Of a DNA stretch of 64,000 bases, positions 42,298 to 50,805 are shown piece after piece (within the stretch, counting starts at the first letter, position 1; every line of letters starts with the position of its first letter). The stretch is from Geoanaerobacter sp964528055. GTDB lineage: Bacteria; Desulfobacterota; Desulfuromonadia; Geobacterales; DSM-12255. The stretch lies in the NCBI GenBank assembly GCA_964528055.1, contig CAZGQM010000002.1, forward strand, positions 315,795 to 379,794, in the 5' to 3' direction. The notes under the pieces were generated by a model, which searched no databases, was not told where the DNA came from, and saw nothing but the letters and a program-made list of their open reading frames with translations. The position numbers were made by a program, and so were the translations under genes.

Positions 42298-44465
42298 GCA
42301 GGTCATACAAAATAAGTCGGCGACAGTTCATGAAGAGCAGCGCATTGGCCGGCGGCGGACTCTTCCTTGCCTGCCACATCCCCTTTGGCAACCGGGACGC
42401 CCAGGCGTCCGGGGGCGGTTCCTTCGCCCCTAATGCCTTTCTCCGCATAGGCAGCGACGAAAGTATCACCGTAATCGTCAACAAGTCCGAGATGGGCCAG
42501 GGGGTCTACACCTCACTCCCCATGCTGGTAGCAGAGGAGTTGTGCTGTGACTGGAAAAAGGTGATGTTTCAGGCATCGCCGGTTGCACCCGAGTACAACC
42601 ATGCCCAGTTCGGACCGATCATGGTCACCGGCGGCAGTTCCAGCGTCCGCTCCGAATGGGAGCGGCTCTCTCTGGCAGGGGCAACGGCGCGGGAAATGCT
42701 GATCACTGCTGCGGCACAACAGTGGAAGAGCGATCCGGTAACCTGCCGGGCTGAAAATGGTGTTGTGTATGGCCCAAACGGGAAACAGCTCAGTTTCGGC
42801 AAACTGGCCGATATGGCTGCCAAACTGCCTCTGCCTAAAGAACCGAGGCTTAAATCCGGAGGGAAAAATCTGCTCGGCAAGCCGCTCCACCGACTGGACA
42901 GTCCGGGCAAGATCAACGGTACAGCAATCTTTGGCATCGATGTTACAGCTCCGGGCATGTTGACTGCCGTGATTGCCCGTGCACCAGTCTTTGGCGCAAG
43001 GGTCAAGAGCTTCGATGCGGCAAAGTCAATGGCCATTCCGGGTGTAAGGGATGTGGTAACCGTTGATGCGGGCGTTGCGGTGGTGGCAGATGGTTTCTGG
43101 TCGGCATTGAAAGGGCGCGAACAGTTGCAGGTCATTTGGGAGGAAGGTAACGGTGCCAAGCTGTCCACTCAAGGGATGCGCGAGGAGTATGCCCGCCTGT
43201 CAGCCACCGCCGGTCTGGTGGCCCGCAAGGAGGGAGAGGCATCTGTTGTGCTGGCACAAGCCAGGAAGCGCTACGTGGTCGAGTACGAACTCCCCTACCT
43301 GGCCCATGCGCCCATGGAGCCACTCAACTGCTTTGTGGACTTGAAAACCGACAGTTGCCTGATTCGCACGGGAAGCCAGTTCCAGACCGTTGACCGTAAT
43401 GCTGCGGCGAGGGTGGCCGGCCTGAAGCCGGAACAGGTTACACTTGAGACAACCTTTTTGGGAGGCGGCTTCGGCAGACGTGCCTGTACGGGATCGGACT
43501 TCGTCATCGAAGCGGTTCAGGTGGCCAAGGCAGTACGACAACCGGTCAAGGTGATCCGTACCCGTGAAGACGACACCAAGGCCGGTTATTATCGTCCGAT
43601 GTGGTACAACAAGGTAACTGCCTGTCTGGACGACAAAGGGATGCCACTGGCCTGGCACCATATAATCGTGGGGCAATCTATCATCGCCGGCACACCCTTC
43701 GAATCCGCCATGGTCAAGAACGGCATTGACAATACGTCGGTGGAGGGGGCCGCAGATACCCCCTATGACATCCCCAACCTGCAGGTGGAACTGCACAGCC
43801 CGAAAAACGTCGTGCCGGTCCTCTGGTGGCGCTCGGTCGGTCACTCCCACACCGCCTTCGTCATGGAGGGCTTTATGGATGAGCTTGCCCATGCCGCCGG
43901 CCAGGATCCTTACCAGTACCGTCGAAAACTCCTGGCCAAGCATCCCCGCAACCTTAACGTCCTTGAAACCGCAGCACTGAAAGCCGGGTGGGGTAAGCCG
44001 CTCCCCAAAGGGCACGGCCGAGGCATTGCCGTGCATGAGTCATTCGGCAGTTTCATAGCCCAGGTGGCGGAAGTGTCACTGGATGCCAAAGGCGCTATCA
44101 GGGTGCACCGGGTGGTCTGTGCGGTCGACTGCGGCCGTATTGTCAACCCTGACACGATAAAGGCTCAGATGGAATCGGGCATTGTTTTCGGTCTTTCAGC
44201 AGCACTGTACGGTGCCATCACCCTTAAAGACGGACGGGTCGAACAGGGGAATTTCCATGACTATCCGCTGCTGCGCATGCAGGCCATGCCCATGGTGGAA
44301 GTGCATATCATAGAGAGCAACGAGCCCCCAGGCGGTGTGGGCGAACCAGGGGTTCCCCCCATAGCCCCGGCAGTGGCCAATGCTCTGTTTGCAGCAAAAG
44401 GGATAAGGATGCGCGCCCTCCCCATGACACCGGAAAAAATAACAGCGGCACGAAAGAAGGGGTGA
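42294..44465 (+). CDS. Tat-exported molybdopterin aldehyde oxidase/IorB-like large subunit
   Basis: The 723-residue catalytic subunit. The N-terminus has a twin-arginine signal (SRRQFMKSSALAGGGLF, RR near 10), so the folded Mo enzyme is exported. Two aldehyde-oxidase-type molybdopterin-binding halves follow. LGGGFGRRACTGSD and PGGVGEPGVPPIAPAVANALF carry cofactor contacts and the catalytic Glu in GVGEPG. The single long chain with a Tat signal resembles isoquinoline 1-oxidoreductase beta subunits. Electrons probably pass through the small subunit to a periplasmic cytochrome; this is inference. Confidence 0.9.
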   Translation: MSRSYKISRRQFMKSSALAGGGLFLACHIPFGNRDAQASGGGSFAPNAFLRIGSDESITVIVNKSEMGQGVYTSLPMLVAEELCCDWKKVMFQASPVAPEYNHAQFGPIMVTGGSSSVRSEWERLSLAGATAREMLITAAAQQWKSDPVTCRAENGVVYGPNGKQLSFGKLADMAAKLPLPKEPRLKSGGKNLLGKPLHRLDSPGKINGTAIFGIDVTAPGMLTAVIARAPVFGARVKSFDAAKSMAIPGVRDVVTVDAGVAVVADGFWSALKGREQLQVIWEEGNGAKLSTQGMREEYARLSATAGLVARKEGEASVVLAQARKRYVVEYELPYLAHAPMEPLNCFVDLKTDSCLIRTGSQFQTVDRNAAARVAGLKPEQVTLETTFLGGGFGRRACTGSDFVIEAVQVAKAVRQPVKVIRTREDDTKAGYYRPMWYNKVTACLDDKGMPLAWHHIIVGQSIIAGTPFESAMVKNGIDNTSVEGAADTPYDIPNLQVELHSPKNVVPVLWWRSVGHSHTAFVMEGFMDELAHAAGQDPYQYRRKLLAKHPRNLNVLETAALKAGWGKPLPKGHGRGIAVHESFGSFIAQVAEVSLDAKGAIRVHRVVCAVDCGRIVNPDTIKAQMESGIVFGLSAALYGAITLKDGRVEQGNFHDYPLLRMQAMPMVEVHIIESNEPPGGVGEPGVPPIAPAVANALFAAKGIRMRALPMTPEKITAARKKG

Positions 44466-44468
44466 GCT

Positions 44469-45236
44469 TTGATCGATCTGGAACTGTACGAGGAAATGGT
44501 GCGGCTTACCCGTCAGGGAGAACCATTTGTTCTGGCAACAGTGGTGGCCAGCAGCGGTTCATCGCCCCGTAAGCCCGGGGCAAAGATGGTGGTACGCAGG
44601 AACGGAACCTGTCTTGGCACTGTTGGTGGCGGACGTGTCGAGAAGGAATCCGTAGAGGCGGGGATCCTAGCGCTCTCGGACGAGACTCCCAGAACTCTTG
44701 AATTTGTCCTTACCGGGGAAAACGGTTATGCCTGCGGCGGCAGCATGACGATATTCATCGAGCCCCAGGGGAAACGCCCGCTATTGGTAATGTTCGGCGC
44801 AGGCCATGTCGGACGGGCAGTTACCAGACTCGCCAGCATCTGTGGCTTTCGGGTAGTTGTCGTTGACGAACGACCCGATTGCGCAACTGAGGCGCTGCTT
44901 CCGGGGGTCGACCAGATCATATGCGCCCCGGTGATCGATTCATTCGTGCAGCTTGCATTGGATTCTCATAGCTTTGCAGTAATTGCCACGCCGGGCCACC
45001 TGTCGGATTTCGATGCCGTGCGTGGCTGCCTGGCTTCCCCGGCCGGGTTCATCGGCCTTCTGGGAAGCAGACGCAAGCGGGAAACCCTGCTCGAGACCCT
45101 GGAGGATGAAGGGTATGATACAGCAGAGCGTGCCAGAATTATCACCCCGGTGGGGCTCGATATTGGGGCTCAGACTCCCGAGGAGATCGCCGTCAGCATC
45201 GTCGGTCAATTGATCGCCATCAGGAAAGAGCGATGA
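44469..45236 (+). CDS. XdhC/CoxI-family molybdenum cofactor maturation protein
   Basis: A 255-residue maturation factor. The N-terminal CoxI part has ASSGSSPRKPGAKMVV, and the C-terminal XdhC Rossmann domain has LVMFGAGHVGRAVTRLA and GLLGSRRKRETLLETL. XdhC-type proteins bind molybdenum cofactor and help its sulfuration and insertion into xanthine-oxidase-family enzymes. It starts with TTG 3 bases after the large subunit and overlaps the next gene by 4 bases, so it clearly serves this operon. Confidence 0.9.
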   Translation: MIDLELYEEMVRLTRQGEPFVLATVVASSGSSPRKPGAKMVVRRNGTCLGTVGGGRVEKESVEAGILALSDETPRTLEFVLTGENGYACGGSMTIFIEPQGKRPLLVMFGAGHVGRAVTRLASICGFRVVVVDERPDCATEALLPGVDQIICAPVIDSFVQLALDSHSFAVIATPGHLSDFDAVRGCLASPAGFIGLLGSRRKRETLLETLEDEGYDTAERARIITPVGLDIGAQTPEEIAVSIVGQLIAIRKER

Positions 45237-45832
45237 ATGGTCATGTGGCCGCCATCCTGCTTGCAGCCGGCAAGTCGCAGCGCATGGGGAGTTGCAAACA
45301 GCTTCTGCCTCTGGGAAACCGCAGGGTGATCGACTGTTGCCTGGAGACGCTCACTGCTGCCGGGATCAATGAAATAGTGGTGGTCGTCTCTCGTAACGCT
45401 GAAGAAGTTGCTGAAGCAGCACGGATCTATCCGGTGAAGATCGTTGTCAATACCCACATTGACGGAGACATGGCCTCATCGGTGCGAGTTGGACGGAATG
45501 CACTGTTGCCGGATTCCACAGGGGTCATCGTCACCCTGTGCGATTATCCACTGCTGCTCCCATCCACATTGTCACTCCTGATGGCAAAGCATCAGGTTTC
45601 TCCGGAGAGTATTATTATCCCCTGCCATGCAGGACAGCGAGGACACCCGTTGCTCTTTCCCCGTCAGGTATTGAACGGATTGGCGGATGAACAGATTCTG
45701 CGCGACCTGGTACATCACGGTCAGGCCAAAATCATTCATCTTGATGTGGAAGACTCTGGGGTACTCATTGACATGGATACGCCGGAAGATTACCGGCGCA
45801 TCCTGGAATTAACTGAACTCTCCAGAGACTAA
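45233..45832 (+). CDS. mocA: Molybdenum cofactor cytidylyltransferase (MocA-like)
   Basis: A 199-residue nucleotidyltransferase. The glycine-rich loop AILLAAGKSQRMGSCKQLLPL (residues about 7-27) and the metal-binding Asp in VTLCDYPLLLPS are typical of MocA, which makes molybdopterin cytosine dinucleotide for xanthine-oxidase-family enzymes. It ends the operon and overlaps xdhC by 4 bases. MobA is a related alternative, but the partner genes favour MocA. Confidence 0.85.
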   Translation: MNGHVAAILLAAGKSQRMGSCKQLLPLGNRRVIDCCLETLTAAGINEIVVVVSRNAEEVAEAARIYPVKIVVNTHIDGDMASSVRVGRNALLPDSTGVIVTLCDYPLLLPSTLSLLMAKHQVSPESIIIPCHAGQRGHPLLFPRQVLNGLADEQILRDLVHHGQAKIIHLDVEDSGVLIDMDTPEDYRRILELTELSRD

Positions 45833-45906
45833 AAAGCGAGGTCTCCATCTCCACGTTCACGGTAACATGCAGTTCATGCAAATCAGTTAACAGGATACCT
45901 GAGCAA

Positions 45907-46083
45907 ATGGAGGGGCGAAAGGGTCATTGCGGCAACTGCACGGCAGAATTGCCTCCAGGGTATTACAGGCCGCAAGAGCTGATGGACAAGACTTTTGACG
46001 TCTTTGTGCAGAACGCTCCAGGACCTGTCCTGGCTGAATTCTGGGCTCACTGGGATCTGCCAGATGGTACTCATCCGCTCTGA
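45907..46083 (+). pseudogene. Truncated thioredoxin-like relic without active cysteines
   Basis: A 58-residue open frame, too short to be a complete thioredoxin. Its second half reads MDKTFDVFVQNAPGPVLAEF followed by WAHWDLPDG. This aligns with the thioredoxin start (F..FV...PVLV.FWA.WCGPC), but the WCGPC active site is WDLPD, both cysteines being Asp, and a TGA stop follows soon after. The N-terminal HCGNC is reminiscent of TrxC zinc cysteines. The ribosome site is weak (AGGA about 12 bases away). I read it as a decayed thioredoxin gene, though a divergent small protein cannot be ruled out. Confidence 0.5.
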
Positions 46084-46236
46084 CGTCTCGAAAAACCAAT
46101 ATTCGACTCCAATTATCTGATTGCATATTCCGCTGGATCCGACTACCTGCCGGTCACCCCTCCCTGGAGGCATTCCTGGGTGTACCACTGATTCGTGAAG
46201 GGTTCCGAAAATGGCGCATATAGTTTGCGGACAATT
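46084..46236. other. Convergent spacer, nothing recognised
   Basis: This is the right half of the 404-base gap between mocA and the nitroreductase gene. The same frame as the thioredoxin-like relic stays open for about 35 codons after its stop, but shows no clear thioredoxin sequence. I see no terminator. Confidence 0.35.
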
Positions 46237-46827
46237 TCACCGCGAGAACATAAATGGTCCGGCGCATACGGTTGTGTCTGCCGTGCGGCGACCACTTGGT
46301 ATTTCTCGTTTCTGCAGATTCTCTGGAAGATCTTCAACTCTGCCTGGTCGGCCCACTGCTGCCATTGCTTCGACGTCATACCCGTCAGGAATGCCCAGTG
46401 AAGTACGAGCAAGGTCATAATCAAACCCCTGCATTCCGTGGATGACTAAACCGTTCATGAAGCCTTGCAGGGCAAAACTCATCCACGCAGCACCGCAATC
46501 ATAAGAGTGGGTGCGGCAGGGAGCACCGCTTTCATGAGTCGTTTTAGATACGAAGAGCACAAGCGCAGCTGCATTGACGCACCAGACCTTATTGCTATCC
46601 ACCAGCAGATTGAAGAAAGAGGGCCAGTGTTCGCTGCCCCGAAGTGCATAAAGAATCCTCCAAGGCTGGTTATTCATGGAGGAGGGTGCCCAGCGGGCTG
46701 CCTCGAAAAGTTTCATCAATTCCTCTTCGGGAATCTCCTCACCTGACATCGCTCGCGGGGACCAACGGTCAAGGAAAATTCGGTCTATCTGAAATGTGGC
46801 AATGCGTTGATCGCTACCCTTTTGCAT
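46237..46827 (-). CDS. Nitroreductase-family FMN protein
   Basis: A 196-residue flavoprotein of the nitroreductase fold. RWSPRAMSGEEIPEEELMKLFEAARWAPSSMNNQPWRILYA (about 21-62) gives the FMN-binding arginine and SSxNNQPW block, and the C-terminal AMAAVGRPGR is also typical. The substrate is not shown; the family reduces nitroaromatics, quinones or flavins with NAD(P)H. ATG at 46827 has AAGGGAG upstream; a longer frame to 46857 is not needed. Confidence 0.88.
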   Translation of the reverse strand: MQKGSDQRIATFQIDRIFLDRWSPRAMSGEEIPEEELMKLFEAARWAPSSMNNQPWRILYALRGSEHWPSFFNLLVDSNKVWCVNAAALVLFVSKTTHESGAPCRTHSYDCGAAWMSFALQGFMNGLVIHGMQGFDYDLARTSLGIPDGYDVEAMAAVGRPGRVEDLPENLQKREIPSGRRTADTTVCAGPFMFSR

Positions 46828-47028
46828 GGATGCTCCCTTAAAACAGTTTTCCTGCATGAGATCAGTGAAGAAGTCGATGATCTCAATCAGTAAGTTTCAG
46901 CTGTTTCCGTCCGAAATGGGGCCAACATCGGCCTGCTGCCTGGTTTCATATCCATTGCAACGCACATATTCCGATCATGTGGCAAGGAAAATGCCGTTGT
47001 CCGGGTAGATTCCGTGAGCCCCGCCTAT

Positions 47029-47499
47029 TTAATTCGGACTATTACTATTGATGAATAGAGATCGTATCACTTCCTGCCGATAATTGAATATTCGTTCCAA
47101 CTGCTTCATGACCGCAGGATATGCAGCCTCCCCAATGGGAGCTATTGGTAGACGGAAGCGCACCTCATCATTAATAATAGTACTGCCGTCTGGACCATCG
47201 GTGAAAGTATGCCGATGGACCCACTGTCGGTAAGGTCCTTTCAACTGTTCATCGATGAAATAATCAGGAGGAGACCATTCGGTAATCCTGGTTTTCCAGG
47301 TGAATGGGAAGCCAAACAGCTTTAACTGGTAATCAATCAGGGCCCCCTGACACATGACAATAGGCAGGGGGGTAAGGATCGAAAATTGGAGTTCCGGTGG
47401 TGTTATGCGCTCCAGATTAGCCGCATCAGCAAAGAATTCAAAGACTTTTTCCCTTGGCAGAGCAAGGCTGAGAGTATACTGGATCGTATGTTCCGGCAT
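47029..47499 (-). CDS. SRPBCC-superfamily ligand-binding protein
   Basis: A 156-residue START/Bet v 1-type domain (YTLSLALPREKVFEFFADAANLERITPPELQFSI at the start, then WKTRITEWSPPDYFIDEQLKGPYRQWVHRHTF). Such proteins bind small hydrophobic molecules; some are annotated as cell-division inhibitor SulA-like, with no support here. ATG at 47499 has AAAGG upstream; a frame to 47529 lacks a site. Confidence 0.8.
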   Translation of the reverse strand: MPEHTIQYTLSLALPREKVFEFFADAANLERITPPELQFSILTPLPIVMCQGALIDYQLKLFGFPFTWKTRITEWSPPDYFIDEQLKGPYRQWVHRHTFTDGPDGSTIINDEVRFRLPIAPIGEAAYPAVMKQLERIFNYRQEVIRSLFINSNSPN

Positions 47500-47647
47500 C
47501 AGATACCTTTCTTGTAGCAGACGTCGCATCCAAAGCGAGGTTGCATTTTATTGATCAAGGTGAGAGGAGTTCTGTTGCTACATCGAACAGTGAGACCCGT
47601 TCCCGCAACCACTCAAGAAGTCTACCGGATACTGTGTAGAATAAAAG

Positions 47648-47682
47648 CAAAAAGGCACCTACAGCATTAAACTGTAGGTGCC
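47648..47682 (-). terminator. Terminator after tRNA-Pro
   Basis: An 11-base-pair perfect stem (47654-47664 with 47672-47682), a 7-base loop and a T-rich tail on the minus strand. It starts 10 bases after the tRNA 3' end. Confidence 0.9.
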
Positions 47683-47691
47683 CTAAATTTC

Positions 47692-47768
47692 TGGTCGGGG
47701 CGAGAAGATTCGAACTTCCGACCCCCTGCTCCCGAAGCAGGTGCGCTACCAGGCTGCGCTACGCCCCG
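47692..47768 (-). tRNA. tRNA-Pro (anticodon CGG)
   Basis: A 77-base cloverleaf on the minus strand. The acceptor stem CGGGGCG pairs with CGCCCCG, followed by A and an encoded CCA. The anticodon stem CCTGC/GCAGG encloses the loop TTCGGGA, so the anticodon is CGG, reading CCG proline codons. The T arm has GTTCGAATC. It has its own terminator downstream. Confidence 0.97.
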
Positions 47769-47913
47769 ACGAAGCCTGTTTATAGCCAATTGTCCCTGCT
47801 TTGTCAACAGATACCTGCCAAATTCCTGCCTGCTGAATGGACAAAAATATTGTCTTCCTTTGGCGTAAGTGGTAAAGATTTAAGGCTTACAAATAGCTCT
47901 GCAGTGGGGGCTT

Positions 47914-49320
47914 ATGGTGTACCGCAATCTGCGCGATTTTTTGGCCAGACTTGACGAATTGGGTGAGTTGCATCGGATCCAGGCGTTGGTGGATCCGATA
48001 CTGGAGATAGCTGCTGTAACCGCCCAAGTTTGCCGTATGCCCGGCAATGGCCCCGCCCTTTATTTCGGGCAGGTACAGGCAAGCAGTATCCCGGTGGTGA
48101 CAAACCTTTTCGGGTCGGCCCGAAGAATGGCACTTGCCTTGGGTCTCGATTCGCTGGAAGGACTCCCCTCTCTGACGCGGGTTCTGTTGGGTAATCTAGC
48201 GGGTTGTACGGCGTTGGAGAAGCTGCAAAGCCTTAACCTGAGCGAATCATGGCGTGCTGCTGCAGCTGTTGAACTGGGGGAATCGACCTGTCTTGAGTCG
48301 ACAGTAGAGTTTTTTGATCTGGAACAACTGCCGATTCCGAAGGGTTGGCCGGAAGATGGAGATCCTGACCATGCCGGCCGTTTCCTTACGTTACCGCTGG
48401 TTGTGACCCGGGGTTTGGAGAGTGGGCAGGTCAATTGCGGGATGTATCGGGTTGCATTGCTTGGCTCCAACCGTCTTGCAGTACACTGGAGCAACACAAG
48501 CGGTGCAGCGGCGCATGCCGCTGAATGGCAGGCTCGTGGAGAGGCGATGCCCATAGTGATCGCCGTGGGTGGGCCTCCAGCCCTGACCTTTGCCGCTACC
48601 CTCCCGCTGCCCCCTTTTCTTGATGAATTTACGTTTGCCGGACTGCTCCAGGGGGAACCGGTGGATGTAGTTCGCAGTAAGAACGGCGGCCTGCCGATTC
48701 CGGCAGCTGCAGAACTGGTGATCGAGGGGTTCGTCGATCCGGGTGCTTTGGTACGGGATGGTGCGTTCGGAAACCATACTGGTTATTATGTCCCATCGGT
48801 TGAGATGCCGCTTGTGCAGGTAACGTCGGTATCAAGAAGGAAGGATATGATACTTCCCGCGACGGTGGTCGGTCCTCCGCCGATGGAGGACTGTTGGCTT
48901 GCCACTGCAGGAGGCATGCTTATGCTGCCGCTGCTGCAGGTTGATGTCCCCTCGGTAGTGGGTATGTACCAACCCTTTGCAGGAATTTTTCACGGTGCAG
49001 CCATTGTTGCGCTGGACATGACCATTGCCGGTGATGGCCATGAACTGCTGACTCGCTTGTGGGAAACACCTTGGTTCGCTAAGGCGCGGCTTCTGGTACT
49101 GGTGGATGCGGAACAGAATCCTGCGGATGTTGCAGGTGTTTGCTGGCGCGTCATGAACAACGTTGAGTGGGCGCGTGATCTGTTGATAGACGGAAACCGG
49201 TTTGGAATTGATGCCACCCGCAAACCGGACGATGCACGTGTGGCACTGCAGATGGACGCAGAGACGGTCAGGCTTGTGGAGAGACGTTGGCGGGAGTATG
49301 GGTTTGACGATGTCAAATGA
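47914..49320 (+). CDS. UbiD-family decarboxylase (menaquinone branch)
   Basis: A 468-residue prenylated-FMN-dependent decarboxylase. The N-terminus (RNLRDFLARLDELGELHRI), the prFMN-contact region (VNCGMYRV and GVG-like turns), PFLDEFTFAGLLQGEPVDVVRSKNGGLPIPA and EMVIEGF-like AELVIEGFVDPG are family marks. It leads the cluster ubiD-ubiA-ubiX-mqnE-mqnC, so it most likely decarboxylates the prenylated dihydroxynaphthoate of the futalosine pathway (the SCO4490/MqnL-type step), not a ubiquinone precursor. Confidence 0.88.
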   Translation: MVYRNLRDFLARLDELGELHRIQALVDPILEIAAVTAQVCRMPGNGPALYFGQVQASSIPVVTNLFGSARRMALALGLDSLEGLPSLTRVLLGNLAGCTALEKLQSLNLSESWRAAAAVELGESTCLESTVEFFDLEQLPIPKGWPEDGDPDHAGRFLTLPLVVTRGLESGQVNCGMYRVALLGSNRLAVHWSNTSGAAAHAAEWQARGEAMPIVIAVGGPPALTFAATLPLPPFLDEFTFAGLLQGEPVDVVRSKNGGLPIPAAAELVIEGFVDPGALVRDGAFGNHTGYYVPSVEMPLVQVTSVSRRKDMILPATVVGPPPMEDCWLATAGGMLMLPLLQVDVPSVVGMYQPFAGIFHGAAIVALDMTIAGDGHELLTRLWETPWFAKARLLVLVDAEQNPADVAGVCWRVMNNVEWARDLLIDGNRFGIDATRKPDDARVALQMDAETVRLVERRWREYGFDDVK

Positions 49321-50200
49321 GTCACAAACAGGGTTTCTGTCCCGAATCAGAATATTCATGGAGATGATCAAATTCTCGCACACGGTTTTCGCCCTGCCGT
49401 TTGCGCTTACTGGCGCGGTATTGGCTGCGCGCGGGATCCCCTCGCGGTATCAGATTTTCTGGATTGTTATGGCCATGGTGGGTGCCAGGACCACGGCCAT
49501 GGGGCTGAACCGCGTGATTGACGCAGAGATCGATGCCCGAAACCCAAGGACTTCCGGCCGGGCCATCCCAGCGGGGCATCTTGGAAAGGGAGCAGTTCTG
49601 GGATTCATTATTCTTGCGATAGTGCTGATGACCTATGCAGCGGCTCAGTTGAATCCGCTATGTCTGAAGCTCGCGCCGGTTGCGCTGTTCTTCCTGTTTC
49701 TTTACTCATACTGCAAGAGGTTTACCTCCCTGGCTCACGTGGTCCTCGGATTATGTCTCGGCGCTGCCCCTGTGGGGGCCTGGATAGCAATTCGCGGCAC
49801 CATAGACCTGCCTGTGGTTCTGCTGGGGCTAGCGGTACTGTTCTGGGTTGCAGGTTTTGACATCCTCTATGCCTTGCAGGATCTGGAGTTCGACCGGTCA
49901 GCAGGTCTGCACTCCGTTCCGGTCAGGTTAGGGGTTACCCGTTCCCTCTGGCTTGCCCGTCTATTTTCGCTTCTCATGGTTGTTCTGATGGTGGCGGTCT
50001 ATCTCCTGTTGCCGCTTGGAAAGTTCTTTCTGGCAGGCATTGTTGCATCCGCAGTTTTATTGGCCTATGAACACTGGCTGCTTCGGGGAGGGGACCTTGC
50101 CAGGCTCGATATGGCCTTCTTTACCATGAATGGCTATATCAGTATCATAGTTTTTCTGGGTACCCTGATCGATACTGTTAGCTCAAGGGGTCTGGCATGA
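49310..50200 (+). CDS. UbiA-family prenyltransferase (menaquinone branch)
   Basis: A 296-residue membrane enzyme with about eight spans. The Asp-rich motifs NRVIDAEIDARNPRTSGR (near 70) and DLEFDRSAGLHSVP (near 190) bind the polyprenyl diphosphate. It should attach the isoprenoid chain to 1,4-dihydroxy-6-naphthoate (MqnP-type step). ATG at 49310 overlaps the end of ubiD by 11 bases; in-frame codons further upstream are inside ubiD and unlike the family. It overlaps the next gene by 4 bases. Confidence 0.88.
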   Translation: MSNESQTGFLSRIRIFMEMIKFSHTVFALPFALTGAVLAARGIPSRYQIFWIVMAMVGARTTAMGLNRVIDAEIDARNPRTSGRAIPAGHLGKGAVLGFIILAIVLMTYAAAQLNPLCLKLAPVALFFLFLYSYCKRFTSLAHVVLGLCLGAAPVGAWIAIRGTIDLPVVLLGLAVLFWVAGFDILYALQDLEFDRSAGLHSVPVRLGVTRSLWLARLFSLLMVVLMVAVYLLLPLGKFFLAGIVASAVLLAYEHWLLRGGDLARLDMAFFTMNGYISIIVFLGTLIDTVSSRGLA

Positions 50201-50805
50201 TTGATCGGCATATCGCCCTTGCCATAACCGGTGCCTCCGGAGCCATCTACGGGCTCCGCCTCGGTCAGGAACTGCTCAAGGCCGGATGCCGGATCAGCAT
50301 GCTCATAAGCGCTCCTGGTTTCGAAGTGCTTCGCGAGGAGTGTCGACTTGACTGGTCCGGTGGCGAGGCACAGGTCTGCGTGAGTCTGCAGAGCTTTATG
50401 CATGCAGCGTCGGACCGGCTTGCCTATTATGCCGAGAACGACTACCTGGCTCCCATCGCGAGCGGCTCATCGGCCCCAGACGCCATGATAGTGGCTCCCT
50501 GCTCCATGGGGAGTCTTGCTAGAATTGCCGCCGGACTTTCAGGGAACCTGATTGAGCGGGTCGCTGACGTAGCAATCAAGGAGGGAAGGCCGCTGGTATT
50601 AGTCCCGAGGGAGACGCCGCTCTCGGCGATCCATCTGGAAAACATGCTGAAACTTGCGCGATTGGGGGTTCGGATTGTTCCTGCCATGCCAGGTTTTTAC
50701 GGGGCTCCACAGACGATTGACGATCTGGTGAATTTCGTGGTGGGGAAGGTTATGGACGGGCTCGACATTCCGCACTCCATTACTCCCCGATGGGGTGACA
50801 GATGA
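50197..50805 (+). CDS. ubiX: UbiX-family flavin prenyltransferase
   Basis: A 202-residue flavin prenyltransferase that makes the prenyl-FMN cofactor of UbiD enzymes. GASGAIYGLRLGQELL at the N-terminus, LIAPCSMGSLARIAAG-like VAPCSMGSLARIAAGLSGNLIERVADVAIKE and VLVPRETPLSAIHLENMLKLA are diagnostic. The ATG overlaps the ubiA stop. It fits directly with the ubiD gene two places upstream. Confidence 0.94.
   Translation: MIDRHIALAITGASGAIYGLRLGQELLKAGCRISMLISAPGFEVLREECRLDWSGGEAQVCVSLQSFMHAASDRLAYYAENDYLAPIASGSSAPDAMIVAPCSMGSLARIAAGLSGNLIERVADVAIKEGRPLVLVPRETPLSAIHLENMLKLARLGVRIVPAMPGFYGAPQTIDDLVNFVVGKVMDGLDIPHSITPRWGDR

Noticed and set aside
45883..46188. Minus-strand open frame opposite the thioredoxin-like relic
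   Set aside because: The plus strand shows family similarity; the minus frame has none and no start signals.
46143..46424. Alternative minus-strand frame overlapping the nitroreductase C-terminus, suggesting a frameshift
   Set aside because: The nitroreductase frame already ends in a family-like tail (QKREIPSGRR then GPF), so no frameshift is needed.
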